Assembly: GCF_002259485.1 (NCBI RefSeq)
Contig: NZ_NPGA01000014.1
Location: forward strand, 124,001-188,000
Length of the DNA: 64,000 nucleotides
Source: Rhodococcus sp. 14-1411-2a
GTDB lineage: Bacteria; Actinomycetota; Actinomycetes; Mycobacteriales; Mycobacteriaceae
Reading direction: 5' to 3'
Within the stretch, counting starts at the first letter, position 1, and every line of letters starts with the position of its first letter. Positions 35,723-44,296 of this stretch are shown in pieces. The position numbers were made by a program, and so were the translations under genes. Under the pieces are notes generated by a model. The model did no database searches. It was not told the DNA's origin and saw only the letters and a list, made by a program, of their open reading frames with translations.

Positions 35723-37765
35723 TCAGCCCTGCAGCAACGTGAACGAGTGTTCGCGAATCAAAATCGACGGTCCGCCTGCCTCGTATGCCTGATCGGGGTC
35801 GCTCGAGGTCGACTGAGTCCAATGTCCCTTCGGCAGAGTGAATTCCACGGTGCCGGGCGAGGCGTTGACCATCCACGCGAACGACGCATCGGACTCACCG
35901 GCACGCATGAGGACCAGAATGCTGTGAGCATTGCCGTCCGACCAATCCTCGTCGGAGAGCTTCTCGCCGTCGGCGCGGTAGAAGTCGACGGTGTCCGGTC
36001 CGGCTCCTTCCTCGTCGGAATCGCTGTCGTGGCGGAACCACGTGGGGCGCAGAGCCGGGTGTTCGTCGCGTAGCGCGATCAAGTGGGTGGTGAAGTCGAT
36101 GAGGTCCTGATCGGCTGTGCTCCAGTCGAACCAGGAGACCTCGTTGTCCTGGCAGTAGGCATTGTTGTTGCCGTTCTGCGTCCGGCCGAGTTCGTCGCCG
36201 CCGAGGATCATCGGCACGCCGGCCGAGAGCAACAGCGTCGCAAGGTGATTGCGCTGCTGACGGGCCCGCAGTGCGTTGACGCCCTCGTCGTCGGTCGGGC
36301 CCTCGGCTCCGCAACCCCACGAACGGTTGTCGGACTCGCCGTCCTGACTGTCCTCGCCGTTCTCCTCGTTGTGCTTGTCGTCGTAGGAGTTCAAGTCGGC
36401 CAATGTGAAGCCGTCGTGTGCGGTGATGAAGTTGACGCTGGCCAACGTGGGTCGACGAGTGCTCTCGTAGACGTCCGGGCTGCCGGTGACGCGCTGAGCC
36501 AGTGCCGGAAGCGCGCCGCTCTCTCCGCGCCAGAAGTCACGGACGTCGTCGCGGAACTTGCCGTTCCACTCGGACCAGCGGGCCGGGAAGCCGCCCACCT
36601 GGTAGCCCTGGGTGTCCCACGGTTCGGCGATCAGTTTGACCGGCGCGAGCGTCGGGTCCTGGTGTACCAGGCTCAGGAATGCGCTGTGCACGTCCAGGTC
36701 CGAGTCCTGACGCGTCAACGTGCTGGCGAGGTCGAAGCGGAACCCGTCGACGTGCATCTCCGTCACCCAGTAGCGCAGCGAGTCCAGGATCAGTGCCAGG
36801 GCAGCGGGGTGGCCGACGTTGAGGCTGTTGCCGGTGCCGGTGGTGTCGTAGTACGCGCTGCGGTCCTCGTCGACCAGACGGTAGTGCGAGCCGTTGTCGA
36901 TTCCCTTGAGCGAGAGCGTCGGTCCGAGATGATTGCCCTCGGCGGTGTGGTTGTAGACGACGTCGAGAATGACCTCGATGCCGTTCTCGTGCATGGCCTT
37001 GACCAATGCCTTGAACTCTTCCACCTGGCCGCCGGTGTCGCCGCTGCTGCTGTACTCGTTGTGCGGTGCGAAGAAGCCGATGGAGTTGTAGCCCCAGTAG
37101 TTCCGCCGCCCCTCCTCGAGCAGATGCGAGTCCTGAACGAACTGGTGGATGGGCAGCAACTCCACCGCGGTGACGCCGATGCGCTTGAGATGAGCGATCG
37201 CGGCGGGGTGCGCCAGACCGGCGTAGGTTCCCCGAATATCCTCGGGCACATCGGGATTGGTGGCAGTGAAACCTTTGACGTGTACCTCGTAGACGACCGT
37301 GCGATCGAGTGGTGTGCGCGGTGACTCGTCGCCGGACCAGTCGAAGTTCGACTCCACGGCAACGGAATACGGCATGTGCGGGGCCGAGTCCTCGTCGTTG
37401 CGGGTCTCCGGCTCGGCGTGGAGGTGGCTGAACACCGATTCGTTCCAGTCGACCTGACCGGTGATGGCGGTGGCATACGGGTCGAGGAGCAGCTTCGCCG
37501 AGTTGTGCCGCAGCCCCGACGCCGGATCCCATGGACCGTCGACGCGCAGTCCGTAGCGTGCACCCGGCGTCACGTCGGGAACCAGATCGTGAAAAACGTG
37601 GCCGGTACGCAGCGTCAACGGCGTTGTACTGCGCTCTGTTCCGTCGTCGTTCAGCACGACCACGGACACCGAGTCCGCGGTTTCGGAGTAGACGGCAAGG
37701 TTGGCACCGTCGTTCGACAGACGCGAGACGCCCAAGGGGTACGGGAGACTTGATGAGAGGGGCAT
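35723..37765 (-). CDS. glgX: Glycogen debranching enzyme (GlgX type)
   Basis: 680-residue GH13 isoamylase-type enzyme. An N-terminal CBM48 domain (about 8-110; PYPLGVSRLSNDGANLAVYSE) precedes the catalytic barrel, with IEVILDVVYNHTAEGNHLGPT, nucleophile Asp in DGFRFDLAS, acid Glu in LIAEPWD, and the third carboxylate in TAHDGFTLADL. Insert ENGEDSQDGESDNRSWGCGAEGPT is the GlgX loop. It removes limit-dextrin branches during glycogen breakdown. The ATG at 37765 follows GAGAGGGG on the coding strand. No other glycogen gene is adjacent. Confidence 0.92.
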   Translation of the reverse strand: MPLSSSLPYPLGVSRLSNDGANLAVYSETADSVSVVVLNDDGTERSTTPLTLRTGHVFHDLVPDVTPGARYGLRVDGPWDPASGLRHNSAKLLLDPYATAITGQVDWNESVFSHLHAEPETRNDEDSAPHMPYSVAVESNFDWSGDESPRTPLDRTVVYEVHVKGFTATNPDVPEDIRGTYAGLAHPAAIAHLKRIGVTAVELLPIHQFVQDSHLLEEGRRNYWGYNSIGFFAPHNEYSSSGDTGGQVEEFKALVKAMHENGIEVILDVVYNHTAEGNHLGPTLSLKGIDNGSHYRLVDEDRSAYYDTTGTGNSLNVGHPAALALILDSLRYWVTEMHVDGFRFDLASTLTRQDSDLDVHSAFLSLVHQDPTLAPVKLIAEPWDTQGYQVGGFPARWSEWNGKFRDDVRDFWRGESGALPALAQRVTGSPDVYESTRRPTLASVNFITAHDGFTLADLNSYDDKHNEENGEDSQDGESDNRSWGCGAEGPTDDEGVNALRARQQRNHLATLLLSAGVPMILGGDELGRTQNGNNNAYCQDNEVSWFDWSTADQDLIDFTTHLIALRDEHPALRPTWFRHDSDSDEEGAGPDTVDFYRADGEKLSDEDWSDGNAHSILVLMRAGESDASFAWMVNASPGTVEFTLPKGHWTQSTSSDPDQAYEAGGPSILIREHSFTLLQG

Positions 37766-37887
37766 GCTCGCGGCAGTACCCCCGTGAGGGATCAGCGAAA
37801 CGCCTGCATACCGGTCGTTCGGCTAGTATTGATGCCGAGATCGCACCCGCCGGACTGGAGCGGAACGACAGTACGAAGGACGAGGCG

Positions 37888-40269
37888 ATGAATTCCCCAC
37901 AACCCGATGGCAGTTCGGCCCAGCTGGACGAGCTGTTCCCGGGTGACAACGCCACCGACGCGCGATTCCGGGAACTGGACTGGACGGCGACCGATCTGGG
38001 GCCGGTGGAGAGTTGGCCGCAGGAGTTGGTGACCGCCGTCCGCACCGTCATGCCGTCGACGATCCCGATGTTGATCTGGTGGGGCCCGCATCTGGTGCAG
38101 ATCTTCAACCACACGTACACCGATTTTCTCGGGGACAAGTTTCCGCAGGCCGCAGGTCAGCGGGCCAGCGAGAGCTGGTCCGAGATATGGGACGACGTCG
38201 GCGGTCTCTGCACCCACGTGGTCGAGGACCGCAAGCCCGTGCACGGCGTTCGGCAGCTGTTCGTCATGAATCGCTTCGGCTACCCCGAGGAGACGTACTG
38301 GACCTTCTCGTACAGCCCGATCTTCGGGGCCGGACGGACGGTGCTCGGCGTGTTCGTCGCCACGACCGAGGTCACGATGCAGGTACTCGGCGAACGCCGC
38401 ATGCACGCGCTGCTCGCCCTGGGCTCACTGACCGGTGACGGCACCGAGGGGCCGGTAGGCATCTGTCGCGCAGCGGTCCAGACTCTGGGTGACGAGGCCC
38501 GCGAGTTTCCCCTCGTCGCGGCCTACCTGCGCCGCGACCTCGCCGAAGACGGGCAACTCGATCACATCGCGACCTCGGGCGCACTCGGCTGCGACGACGC
38601 GACCTGGGACCTTGCCCACGTTCTCGACGTGTGCGACGGACGCGTTCCCTGCTCGACGGTCGAGATTGCCGGATCCGTCGCGCAGGCGGTCATCGTTCCG
38701 CTGACGCTCGCGGGACATGCTCAGCCCATCGGGGCCCTGTTGGTCGGCGTCGACGAATTTCGCGCCCGCGACGACTCCGTCGTGTCCTTCTCGATCGCGG
38801 TGGCCGAGCGGGTGTCCACGGCCTTGACCGCCTCGCATGCCTTCGAGATGGAGAGGCGACGCGTCGCGGCACTCGCCGAAGCCGACGAGGCGAAGACGCG
38901 GCTGCTCGAGAACGTCGGACACGAGTTCCGCACGCCGCTGACCTTGCTCGCCGGCCCGTTGGATTCGGTACGCGAGAGTGTCGACTCGACGCTGACCGAC
39001 GTCGATCGTGAGTCGTTGGACGTCGTTCATCGTGCGTCGACTCGGTTGCGTCGACTGGTCGACGATCTCTTGGACGTGGTCAGCGCCGATGCCGGTCAGC
39101 TGCGTCCCCGGCTCGAACCCACCGACCTGGGAGCGGTGACGCGTGACTGCGCGTCGCTGTTCGAGGCGGTGGCGTCGGGCAAGGGTCTCGAGCTCGTGGT
39201 CGACGTAGCCGACGACGTCGTCGTCCTCACCGACGGTGAGATGTGGACGAAGATCGTGTTCAACCTCGTCGCGAACGCCGTCAAATACACGCCGGTCGGT
39301 CGGATCTCCGTGCGCCTGCGGACCGACAGCGACGTCGTCCGCTTGGTCGTTGCGGATACCGGCCTCGGGATCCCCGCGGAGGACCTGCCGCTGATCTTCG
39401 ATCGATTCCATCGAGTCGAACGATCGGGTGCCCACAGCATCGAAGGATCCGGTATCGGACTGGCGCTGGTGTCGGACCTGCTCACCGTCTTGCGCGGTCG
39501 TATCGACGTCGAGAGCGAGGCGGGCCGTGGCAGTACCTTCACCGTCGTGGTTCCGCGGCTACCCGCCGAGGCGGCTGCAGCCGTCGATCTGCCGGCCGCC
39601 CCCGCCGATTCGGTGTCGGCGATCTTCGCTGCGAGCGACTCGGCGGCGATGACCACCGAGCGCGCGGACATTCTTCTCGTCGAGGACAACGTCGACATGC
39701 GCAACTACCTGGTGCGCCTGCTGACCGACGAGGGCTGGTCCGTCACCACCGCAGGCGACATCGAGACCGCACTCGACAGCGCTCGATCGACGATGCCGGG
39801 CCTCGTGCTCTCCGACGTTCTGCTGCCCGGACGCAGCGGTCTGGAACTCGTGGACGAGATCCGCCGCGACGACGCCTTGCAGCGGGTGCCGGTGATCCTG
39901 CTGACCGCGCGAGCGGGAACCGACTTCGTGCTCGACGGGCTCGGGCGCGGGGCCGACGACTACATCGTCAAACCGTTCCACGATCGAGAGCTGGTGGCTC
40001 GAATTCGAGTGCATCTCGAACTCTCGCGCGTGCGCGAACAACTGATCCAAGAAAGCGGCAACGAGGCCGCGACACTACGGACTGCGCTCGACACCCGCGG
40101 GTCCATCGGCCGAGCCGTCGGAATCCTGATGTCGGTGTACCGCATCGACGCGGACGCTGCCTTCGCACAACTGACCGAGCTCTCACAGAACACCAACCGC
40201 AAGACCCGCGACTTGGCGGCGATGATCGCCGACGATTTCACCGCCGGGCTCGACCGAGAGCGTCAGTGA
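37888..40269 (+). CDS. Hybrid histidine kinase with receiver and ANTAR domains
   Basis: 793 residues. PAS-like sensor at about 45-165, GAF-like domain at 175-318, HisKA with H345 in ENVGHEFRTPLTLL, HATPase at about 440-556 (NLVANAVKYTP; ADTGLGIP; GSGIGLALVSDLL), receiver at 594-708 with D643 in LVLSDVLLPG, and a C-terminal ANTAR RNA-binding domain at about 728-788 (RGSIGRAVGILMSVYRIDADAAFAQLTELSQNTN). ANTAR domains bind paired RNA hairpins to cause antitermination. Fusion to a whole kinase-receiver chain suggests one protein that senses, phosphorylates itself and acts on RNA. No transmembrane segment is seen. The ATG at 37888 has GAAGGACGAGG upstream. Confidence 0.9.
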   Translation: MNSPQPDGSSAQLDELFPGDNATDARFRELDWTATDLGPVESWPQELVTAVRTVMPSTIPMLIWWGPHLVQIFNHTYTDFLGDKFPQAAGQRASESWSEIWDDVGGLCTHVVEDRKPVHGVRQLFVMNRFGYPEETYWTFSYSPIFGAGRTVLGVFVATTEVTMQVLGERRMHALLALGSLTGDGTEGPVGICRAAVQTLGDEAREFPLVAAYLRRDLAEDGQLDHIATSGALGCDDATWDLAHVLDVCDGRVPCSTVEIAGSVAQAVIVPLTLAGHAQPIGALLVGVDEFRARDDSVVSFSIAVAERVSTALTASHAFEMERRRVAALAEADEAKTRLLENVGHEFRTPLTLLAGPLDSVRESVDSTLTDVDRESLDVVHRASTRLRRLVDDLLDVVSADAGQLRPRLEPTDLGAVTRDCASLFEAVASGKGLELVVDVADDVVVLTDGEMWTKIVFNLVANAVKYTPVGRISVRLRTDSDVVRLVVADTGLGIPAEDLPLIFDRFHRVERSGAHSIEGSGIGLALVSDLLTVLRGRIDVESEAGRGSTFTVVVPRLPAEAAAAVDLPAAPADSVSAIFAASDSAAMTTERADILLVEDNVDMRNYLVRLLTDEGWSVTTAGDIETALDSARSTMPGLVLSDVLLPGRSGLELVDEIRRDDALQRVPVILLTARAGTDFVLDGLGRGADDYIVKPFHDRELVARIRVHLELSRVREQLIQESGNEAATLRTALDTRGSIGRAVGILMSVYRIDADAAFAQLTELSQNTNRKTRDLAAMIADDFTAGLDRERQ

Positions 40270-40649
40270 TTGCGGCGGTAGTTCTCTCGCTCGCGTTCCA
40301 TCTCGGCCATCTTCTTCGGGCTCTTCAGATCGGCCGGTAGCCCGTGGATCTCGAGGCGTCGAGCGCGATTCTGATCCATGTAGGCGGCGGTGTAGAACAG
40401 CGCGAGCAGCAAACTGAGCAACACCATCGACGCGCGTAGCCAGATCGCTCCCGGAAACAGAACGAAGAATCCGATGAATATCGGCAGGAACGGGATCATC
40501 GACCGCAGGATGTGACGCGGTGTCGCTCCTGGGCCGACGAAGTCGCGTCGAACCCAATCCTGCATGGAGTCAGGCAGTTTGCGGCCGAGGACGGCGTAGC
40601 CCAGCCACTGACCGAAGCGCGGGCGGGTGCGGGTAGGACGAGTGTTCAC
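40263..40649 (-). CDS. DUF5313-like small membrane protein
   Basis: 128 residues. RPRFGQWLGYAVLGRKLPDSMQDWVRRDFVGPGATPRHILR is the conserved N-terminal part of this actinobacterial family. Two hydrophobic helices follow (IPFLPIFIGFFVLFPGAIWL and MVLLSLLLALFYTAAYM), then a charged tail (KSPKKMAEMERERENYRRNH). The start is GTG at 40649, overlapping the marR stop as GTGA, so the two are co-translated. The end overlaps the end of the hybrid kinase gene by seven bases. Function unknown. Confidence 0.8.
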   Translation of the reverse strand: MNTRPTRTRPRFGQWLGYAVLGRKLPDSMQDWVRRDFVGPGATPRHILRSMIPFLPIFIGFFVLFPGAIWLRASMVLLSLLLALFYTAAYMDQNRARRLEIHGLPADLKSPKKMAEMERERENYRRNH

Positions 40650-41098
40650 GACAGTGCTCCTGCTGCGATGGCCGCGTCGTTCACGCGGGTGAGGACGCGT
40701 CGTAGTTCGTCGAGTTCGGCGAGTGACGCTCCGAGCTTCGAAACGACGGTGGGTGGAATCTTCTCGGCCTTCTTGCGAAGCGCGGCCCCGGCCGGGGTGA
40801 GCGCGACGAGTAGAACGCGCTCGTCCTCGGTGCTTCGATTGCGGGTGAGCAACCCCATCGACTCCAGACGCTTGAGAAGCGGCGAGAGGGTGGGGGAGTC
40901 GAGTTGCAGGGCCGATCCGATGGCTTTGACCGACATCGGCGATTCGCCCCACAGCGCCAGCATCACCAGATACTGCGGATGCGTCAGTCCCATCGGCTCG
41001 AGCAGTGGCCGATACACCGACAGCACGGCGCGGTTGGCGACGGCGAGCGCGAAGCAGACCTGGCGGTCTAGCGCGAGTGGATCTTCGGTGGTCGTCAC
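40646..41098 (-). CDS. OhrR-like MarR regulator (organic peroxide sensor type)
   Basis: 150 residues. The N-terminal DRQVCFALAVANRAVLSVYRPLLEPMGLTHPQYLVMLALW carries the lone reactive Cys at position 15, as in Bacillus OhrR. A winged helix follows with SVKAIGSALQLDSPTLSPLLKRLESMGLLTRNRSTEDERVLLVALT. Family members release DNA when the Cys is oxidised by organic peroxides. A perfect palindrome lies 23 bp upstream of the GTG start (41098), suggesting autoregulation. The usual target, an Ohr peroxidase gene, is not adjacent; a DUF5313 gene is. Confidence 0.85.
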   Translation of the reverse strand: MTTTEDPLALDRQVCFALAVANRAVLSVYRPLLEPMGLTHPQYLVMLALWGESPMSVKAIGSALQLDSPTLSPLLKRLESMGLLTRNRSTEDERVLLVALTPAGAALRKKAEKIPPTVVSKLGASLAELDELRRVLTRVNDAAIAAGALS

Positions 41099-41120
41099 GG
41101 TGCCAAGGCTACCAGTATTG

Positions 41121-41134
41121 GTTAGTGCACTAAC
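41121..41134. promoter_or_regulatory. MarR/OhrR operator palindrome
   Basis: Perfect 14-bp palindrome GTTAGTGCACTAAC in the promoter of the OhrR-like gene, AT-rich at the flanks (ATTG ... TATTAG), as in many MarR operators. It could also affect the divergent gene at 41344. Confidence 0.6.
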
Positions 41135-41343
41135 TATTAGTGGACGAAGCGATGCTCAGAATACGGAACTGGATGCCCGAAAAGCGTTGCAAAGAAGGGT
41201 GAATGCTCGTGCGGTGATGTGTTGTCAGAGTCCCGGTCGGTCCGAATCGGGTGGATGTTCGTACGGCGTTCCATCCGGTCGGTTGCTGTGCAATGCTGCA
41301 TGCAATTCGCCGTTCCCCTGTGACACATCCCGAGAGGATCGCC

Positions 41344-42321
41344 ATGCGTCGTCGACGCATTTTCACCACGTTCGCCGTCGCCGCCGCGCTGTCCGTGTCC
41401 TCGGTCGGCGTTGTCTCCGCCGATCCTGTTGTCTCGGCGGCACGGATTGTCGACACGTCGATCGCGTCCGACACCCTGCGCACGCTGAGCGTCGAATCGC
41501 CTGCGATGGGGGCCGTTGTCGACGTGCAGGTGCTGACTCCGGCAGCGAAGACCGGATCGCGGCCGACGCTGTACATGCTCAGCGGAATCGGCGAAGAGGA
41601 TCCGAACAACAGCATGTGGCTCCGCAAGGGCGGAGCAGCGGAATTCTTCGCCGACAAGAACGTCAACGTCGTACTGCCGCTCGCCGGACCGGGCAGCTTC
41701 TACACCGACTGGCAACGAGACGATCCGAAACTCGGCCGCTATCAATGGGAAACGTTCCTGACCGAGGAGCTTCCGCCGCTGATCGACGCGGCCGTGGACG
41801 GCAACGGACGCAACGCGATTGCCGGGCTGTCGATGGGGGCACAGTCGGCCATGATGCTGGCCGCACGTAACCCCGATGTCTACTCCGGGGTGGCGTCGTA
41901 CAGCGGGTGTTTCGCCTCCTCGGAGCCGATGGGGCAGGCGAGTATCCGCGCGATCGTCGGAGCATTCGGCGGAAATGCCGACAACATGTGGGGCGGTCCT
42001 CTCGATCCTGCCTGGGCGCAACATGATTCGGTGGTCAATGCCGAAAGCCTGCGCGGCACCGACGTGTACGTCTCGGTGGGAACGGGAGCGCCGGGTCGCC
42101 ACGAAAGTTTCGACAGCGCGTCGGCGCTCGACGTGGTGGTGGTCGGTGGTCTCATCGAGGTGGGCGCGAACTACTGCACCCATCGACTGGCGGATCGACT
42201 GAGTCTGCTGAACATCCCCGCGACGTTCGACTTCACCGAAACCGGAACCCACTCCTGGCCCTACTGGGTGGAACAACTGCCCAAGAGCTGGCCGACACTG
42301 GCCAGGTCGCTCGGGATCTGA
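41344..42321 (+). CDS. Secreted mycolyltransferase/esterase-like protein
   Basis: 325 residues with an N-terminal signal peptide (MRRRRIFTTFAVAAALSVSSVGVVSA, cleavage near 26). The alpha/beta-hydrolase fold of the antigen-85/corynomycolyltransferase group shows PTLYMLSGIG, PLAGPGSFYTDWQRDDPK, nucleophile S163 in IAGLSMGAQSAMMLAARNPDVYSG, and a C-terminal His in ETGTHSWPYW. Family members move mycolic acids onto trehalose or arabinogalactan in the cell envelope. The ATG at 41344 follows GAGAGGATC and starts the signal peptide. It stands alone, divergent from marR. Confidence 0.85.
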   Translation: MRRRRIFTTFAVAAALSVSSVGVVSADPVVSAARIVDTSIASDTLRTLSVESPAMGAVVDVQVLTPAAKTGSRPTLYMLSGIGEEDPNNSMWLRKGGAAEFFADKNVNVVLPLAGPGSFYTDWQRDDPKLGRYQWETFLTEELPPLIDAAVDGNGRNAIAGLSMGAQSAMMLAARNPDVYSGVASYSGCFASSEPMGQASIRAIVGAFGGNADNMWGGPLDPAWAQHDSVVNAESLRGTDVYVSVGTGAPGRHESFDSASALDVVVVGGLIEVGANYCTHRLADRLSLLNIPATFDFTETGTHSWPYWVEQLPKSWPTLARSLGI

Positions 42322-42323
42322 GC

Positions 42324-43274
42324 TCACCCGCGGTTGGTGTCGCGAAACTCCTTGGGAGTGCACCCGAAGCGCGCCCGAAAGGCGCGGCTGAAGTGCGCCG
42401 GGTCGGTGAATCCCCACGATGCCGCCAGGGCGCCGATCGTGGTGCGAGCATTCTGTGGCTCGCACAGAGCCCGTTTGACGCCGTCGAGTCGCTGCATCCA
42501 GATCCACTCACTGGCGGTACACGGCTCACCGGCGAACGCTCGATGCACCGTACTCAGCGACAAGTGCAGGGAGGCCGCCACTTCCGTCACGGTCAGATCC
42601 GGATCTCGCAGCCGCGCCGTCATCGCACGCTTGATTTCGCCGAGTCTCTCGGACGCGGCATACGGTGCTGGCTTCTCGACCCCGGTCAGCCCGACCAGGC
42701 CTGCGACCAGGATGTACTCGACGCTCTGCGACACGGCCTCGGCCGACGCGGTACTCATGTCGGCGTCGTCCATGATCGACGAGATCATGCTCACGAGCAG
42801 TTTCCCGGCCCCTTGCCGTCCGGACACCGCCCGTGCGGTCAGTGAACCCGTGTCGCGGACGAGCGTTCGCAGCGTTGCGCCGGGGAGCATCAGCACGTAC
42901 TGGGCAAACGGATCGTCGAAGCGAAGACTGTACGGCCGGGTGGTGTCGTAGAGCGCGAAATCTCCCGGTTGCAGGACCGCCGTTCGGTCGTCTTGCACGA
43001 CGAACCCTGTTCCCGACGTCTGGACGCTGACCAGAAAGTAGTCGTCACTGGTTCGGGAGATACCTGCGGGCGTTCGTAGGACGGTCTGAGCTGTCGCAGA
43101 CACTCGCGACAATCCGAGGGTCGCAAGTCCGGTCGACTCGATATGCCCGGTGATGGCCGACGCGTTCTCGGGAATCGTGCACTCTAGATCGACGTACGTC
43201 CGACTCACCGCAGCGGTCCAGAAGTCGACGCTGTCGGCCAGGTCGACGGAGTCGGTGCGCAGCGGATCGACCAT
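42324..43274 (-). CDS. AraC-family regulator, NitR-like
   Basis: 316 residues. An N-terminal AraC_binding_2-type sensory domain (about 20-200; VLQPGDFALYDTTRPYSLRF) precedes a C-terminal double HTH (about 215-312; LTVTEVAASLHLSLSTVHRAF; TTIGALAASWGFTDPAHFSRAFRARFGCTPKEFRD). The ATG at 43274 has GGGAGGT upstream. It is the third gene of nitrilase-oxd-araC. The layout and protein size recall nitA-nitR of Rhodococcus rhodochrous, where NitR activates nitrilase expression in response to nitriles or amides. Here aldoximes or nitriles are likely effectors, by inference. Confidence 0.88.
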   Translation of the reverse strand: MVDPLRTDSVDLADSVDFWTAAVSRTYVDLECTIPENASAITGHIESTGLATLGLSRVSATAQTVLRTPAGISRTSDDYFLVSVQTSGTGFVVQDDRTAVLQPGDFALYDTTRPYSLRFDDPFAQYVLMLPGATLRTLVRDTGSLTARAVSGRQGAGKLLVSMISSIMDDADMSTASAEAVSQSVEYILVAGLVGLTGVEKPAPYAASERLGEIKRAMTARLRDPDLTVTEVAASLHLSLSTVHRAFAGEPCTASEWIWMQRLDGVKRALCEPQNARTTIGALAASWGFTDPAHFSRAFRARFGCTPKEFRDTNRG

Positions 43275-43294
43275 GTCAGGTACCTCCCGTCTTC

Positions 43295-44296
43295 TCACAG
43301 GGTAGAACGCTCCGCAGCGGTACGCAGTAGACCCGTGCGGTCGTGGCAGCCGAAATATTCGAAGTACTGTTCGTCCGCCGCCGCGACGGTCACCTCGTGA
43401 TAGAGCCTCAGGGAGGCCGCGGGCCCCATCGTCGACAGATACTTCAGCGCGGCACCGAAGATGGCGACATGCGTCGGATGCGACTCGGCCCATGCTTCGA
43501 GGTCGCTCAGACTGCGCCACCAACTCATGCCGAAGGACTTGTCGGTATCGACGCCGTTGTCGTCGACCACCGTCATGTATCGGTTGGCGAAGCAACCGAT
43601 GGCCAGTCCGTCGTCGCGGAGGAAGTCCATGCCGGCGCGCAACACCGGTTCGACGTCCCGCAGGTACATCTCTCGTTCGGACCCGGCCGTATCGGCCCAA
43701 TCCTGCCCGGATCGGATGAGGCAGAGGTTCTCCTGCGGCACAATTGTGACTCTGTCGCCGTCGCGTACGACCTGAGGCTCCCCGCTGGGCGCAAGTGAGT
43801 CGCTCTGCGACAACGGGATTCGATCCCGGACCCCGCCCCAGTAGGCATGCTCTTCGATGGTTCCACTGAGTGAATCCGTCAGAGTGGCAACACCTTCCAT
43901 GCGGCCGGTGGAGGAGAAGAGCGTCTCGTAGCGGTCGACGGTCGGTCTGATGATTTCGACGAAACGGCCTCTGACGCTCGTCCAGTGCTGACCGACGGAA
44001 TCGAACCAGCGATCGAACACCGCGACGTCGTCCCAGTAGCCGATGAACACCGTCGTGTCGATACCCTCCTCGTCGGTGTAGCGGGCCCGGTCCGTTCGGG
44101 ACGGACCCTCGTCACCCCACGGGGAGGCGTCGGGCAGGCCCTGTATTCCGAAGTAGCCCATCACTACTCGTTCGGTGGATACCGGAAAGCGGGCAACGTA
44201 GGACGGAAAGGGTGGCTGGTAGCCCTCGGGTGTGCGACGCGGACACGACCGGGGAACGACGAGATGATCGGGGATCGCGGATTCGAGTTCAGACAC
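43295..44296 (-). CDS. oxd: Aldoxime dehydratase (haem)
   Basis: 333-residue haem b enzyme that dehydrates R-CH=NOH to R-CN. Family stretches seen are VVMGYFGIQ, HWTSVRGRFVEIIRPTVDRYETLFS, EEHAYWGGVRDRIPLSQSD, NLCLIRSGQDW and KSFGMSWWRSLSDLEAWAESHPTH. H300 in LYHEV is the candidate proximal haem ligand and H318 in CHDRTG the candidate distal catalytic His. The ATG at 44296 overlaps the nitrilase stop by eight bases, coupling the two enzymes, which would convert an aldoxime to a carboxylic acid without releasing the nitrile. With the paa genes nearby, phenylacetaldoxime is a plausible substrate. Confidence 0.9.
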   Translation of the reverse strand: MSELESAIPDHLVVPRSCPRRTPEGYQPPFPSYVARFPVSTERVVMGYFGIQGLPDASPWGDEGPSRTDRARYTDEEGIDTTVFIGYWDDVAVFDRWFDSVGQHWTSVRGRFVEIIRPTVDRYETLFSSTGRMEGVATLTDSLSGTIEEHAYWGGVRDRIPLSQSDSLAPSGEPQVVRDGDRVTIVPQENLCLIRSGQDWADTAGSEREMYLRDVEPVLRAGMDFLRDDGLAIGCFANRYMTVVDDNGVDTDKSFGMSWWRSLSDLEAWAESHPTHVAIFGAALKYLSTMGPAASLRLYHEVTVAAADEQYFEYFGCHDRTGLLRTAAERSTL

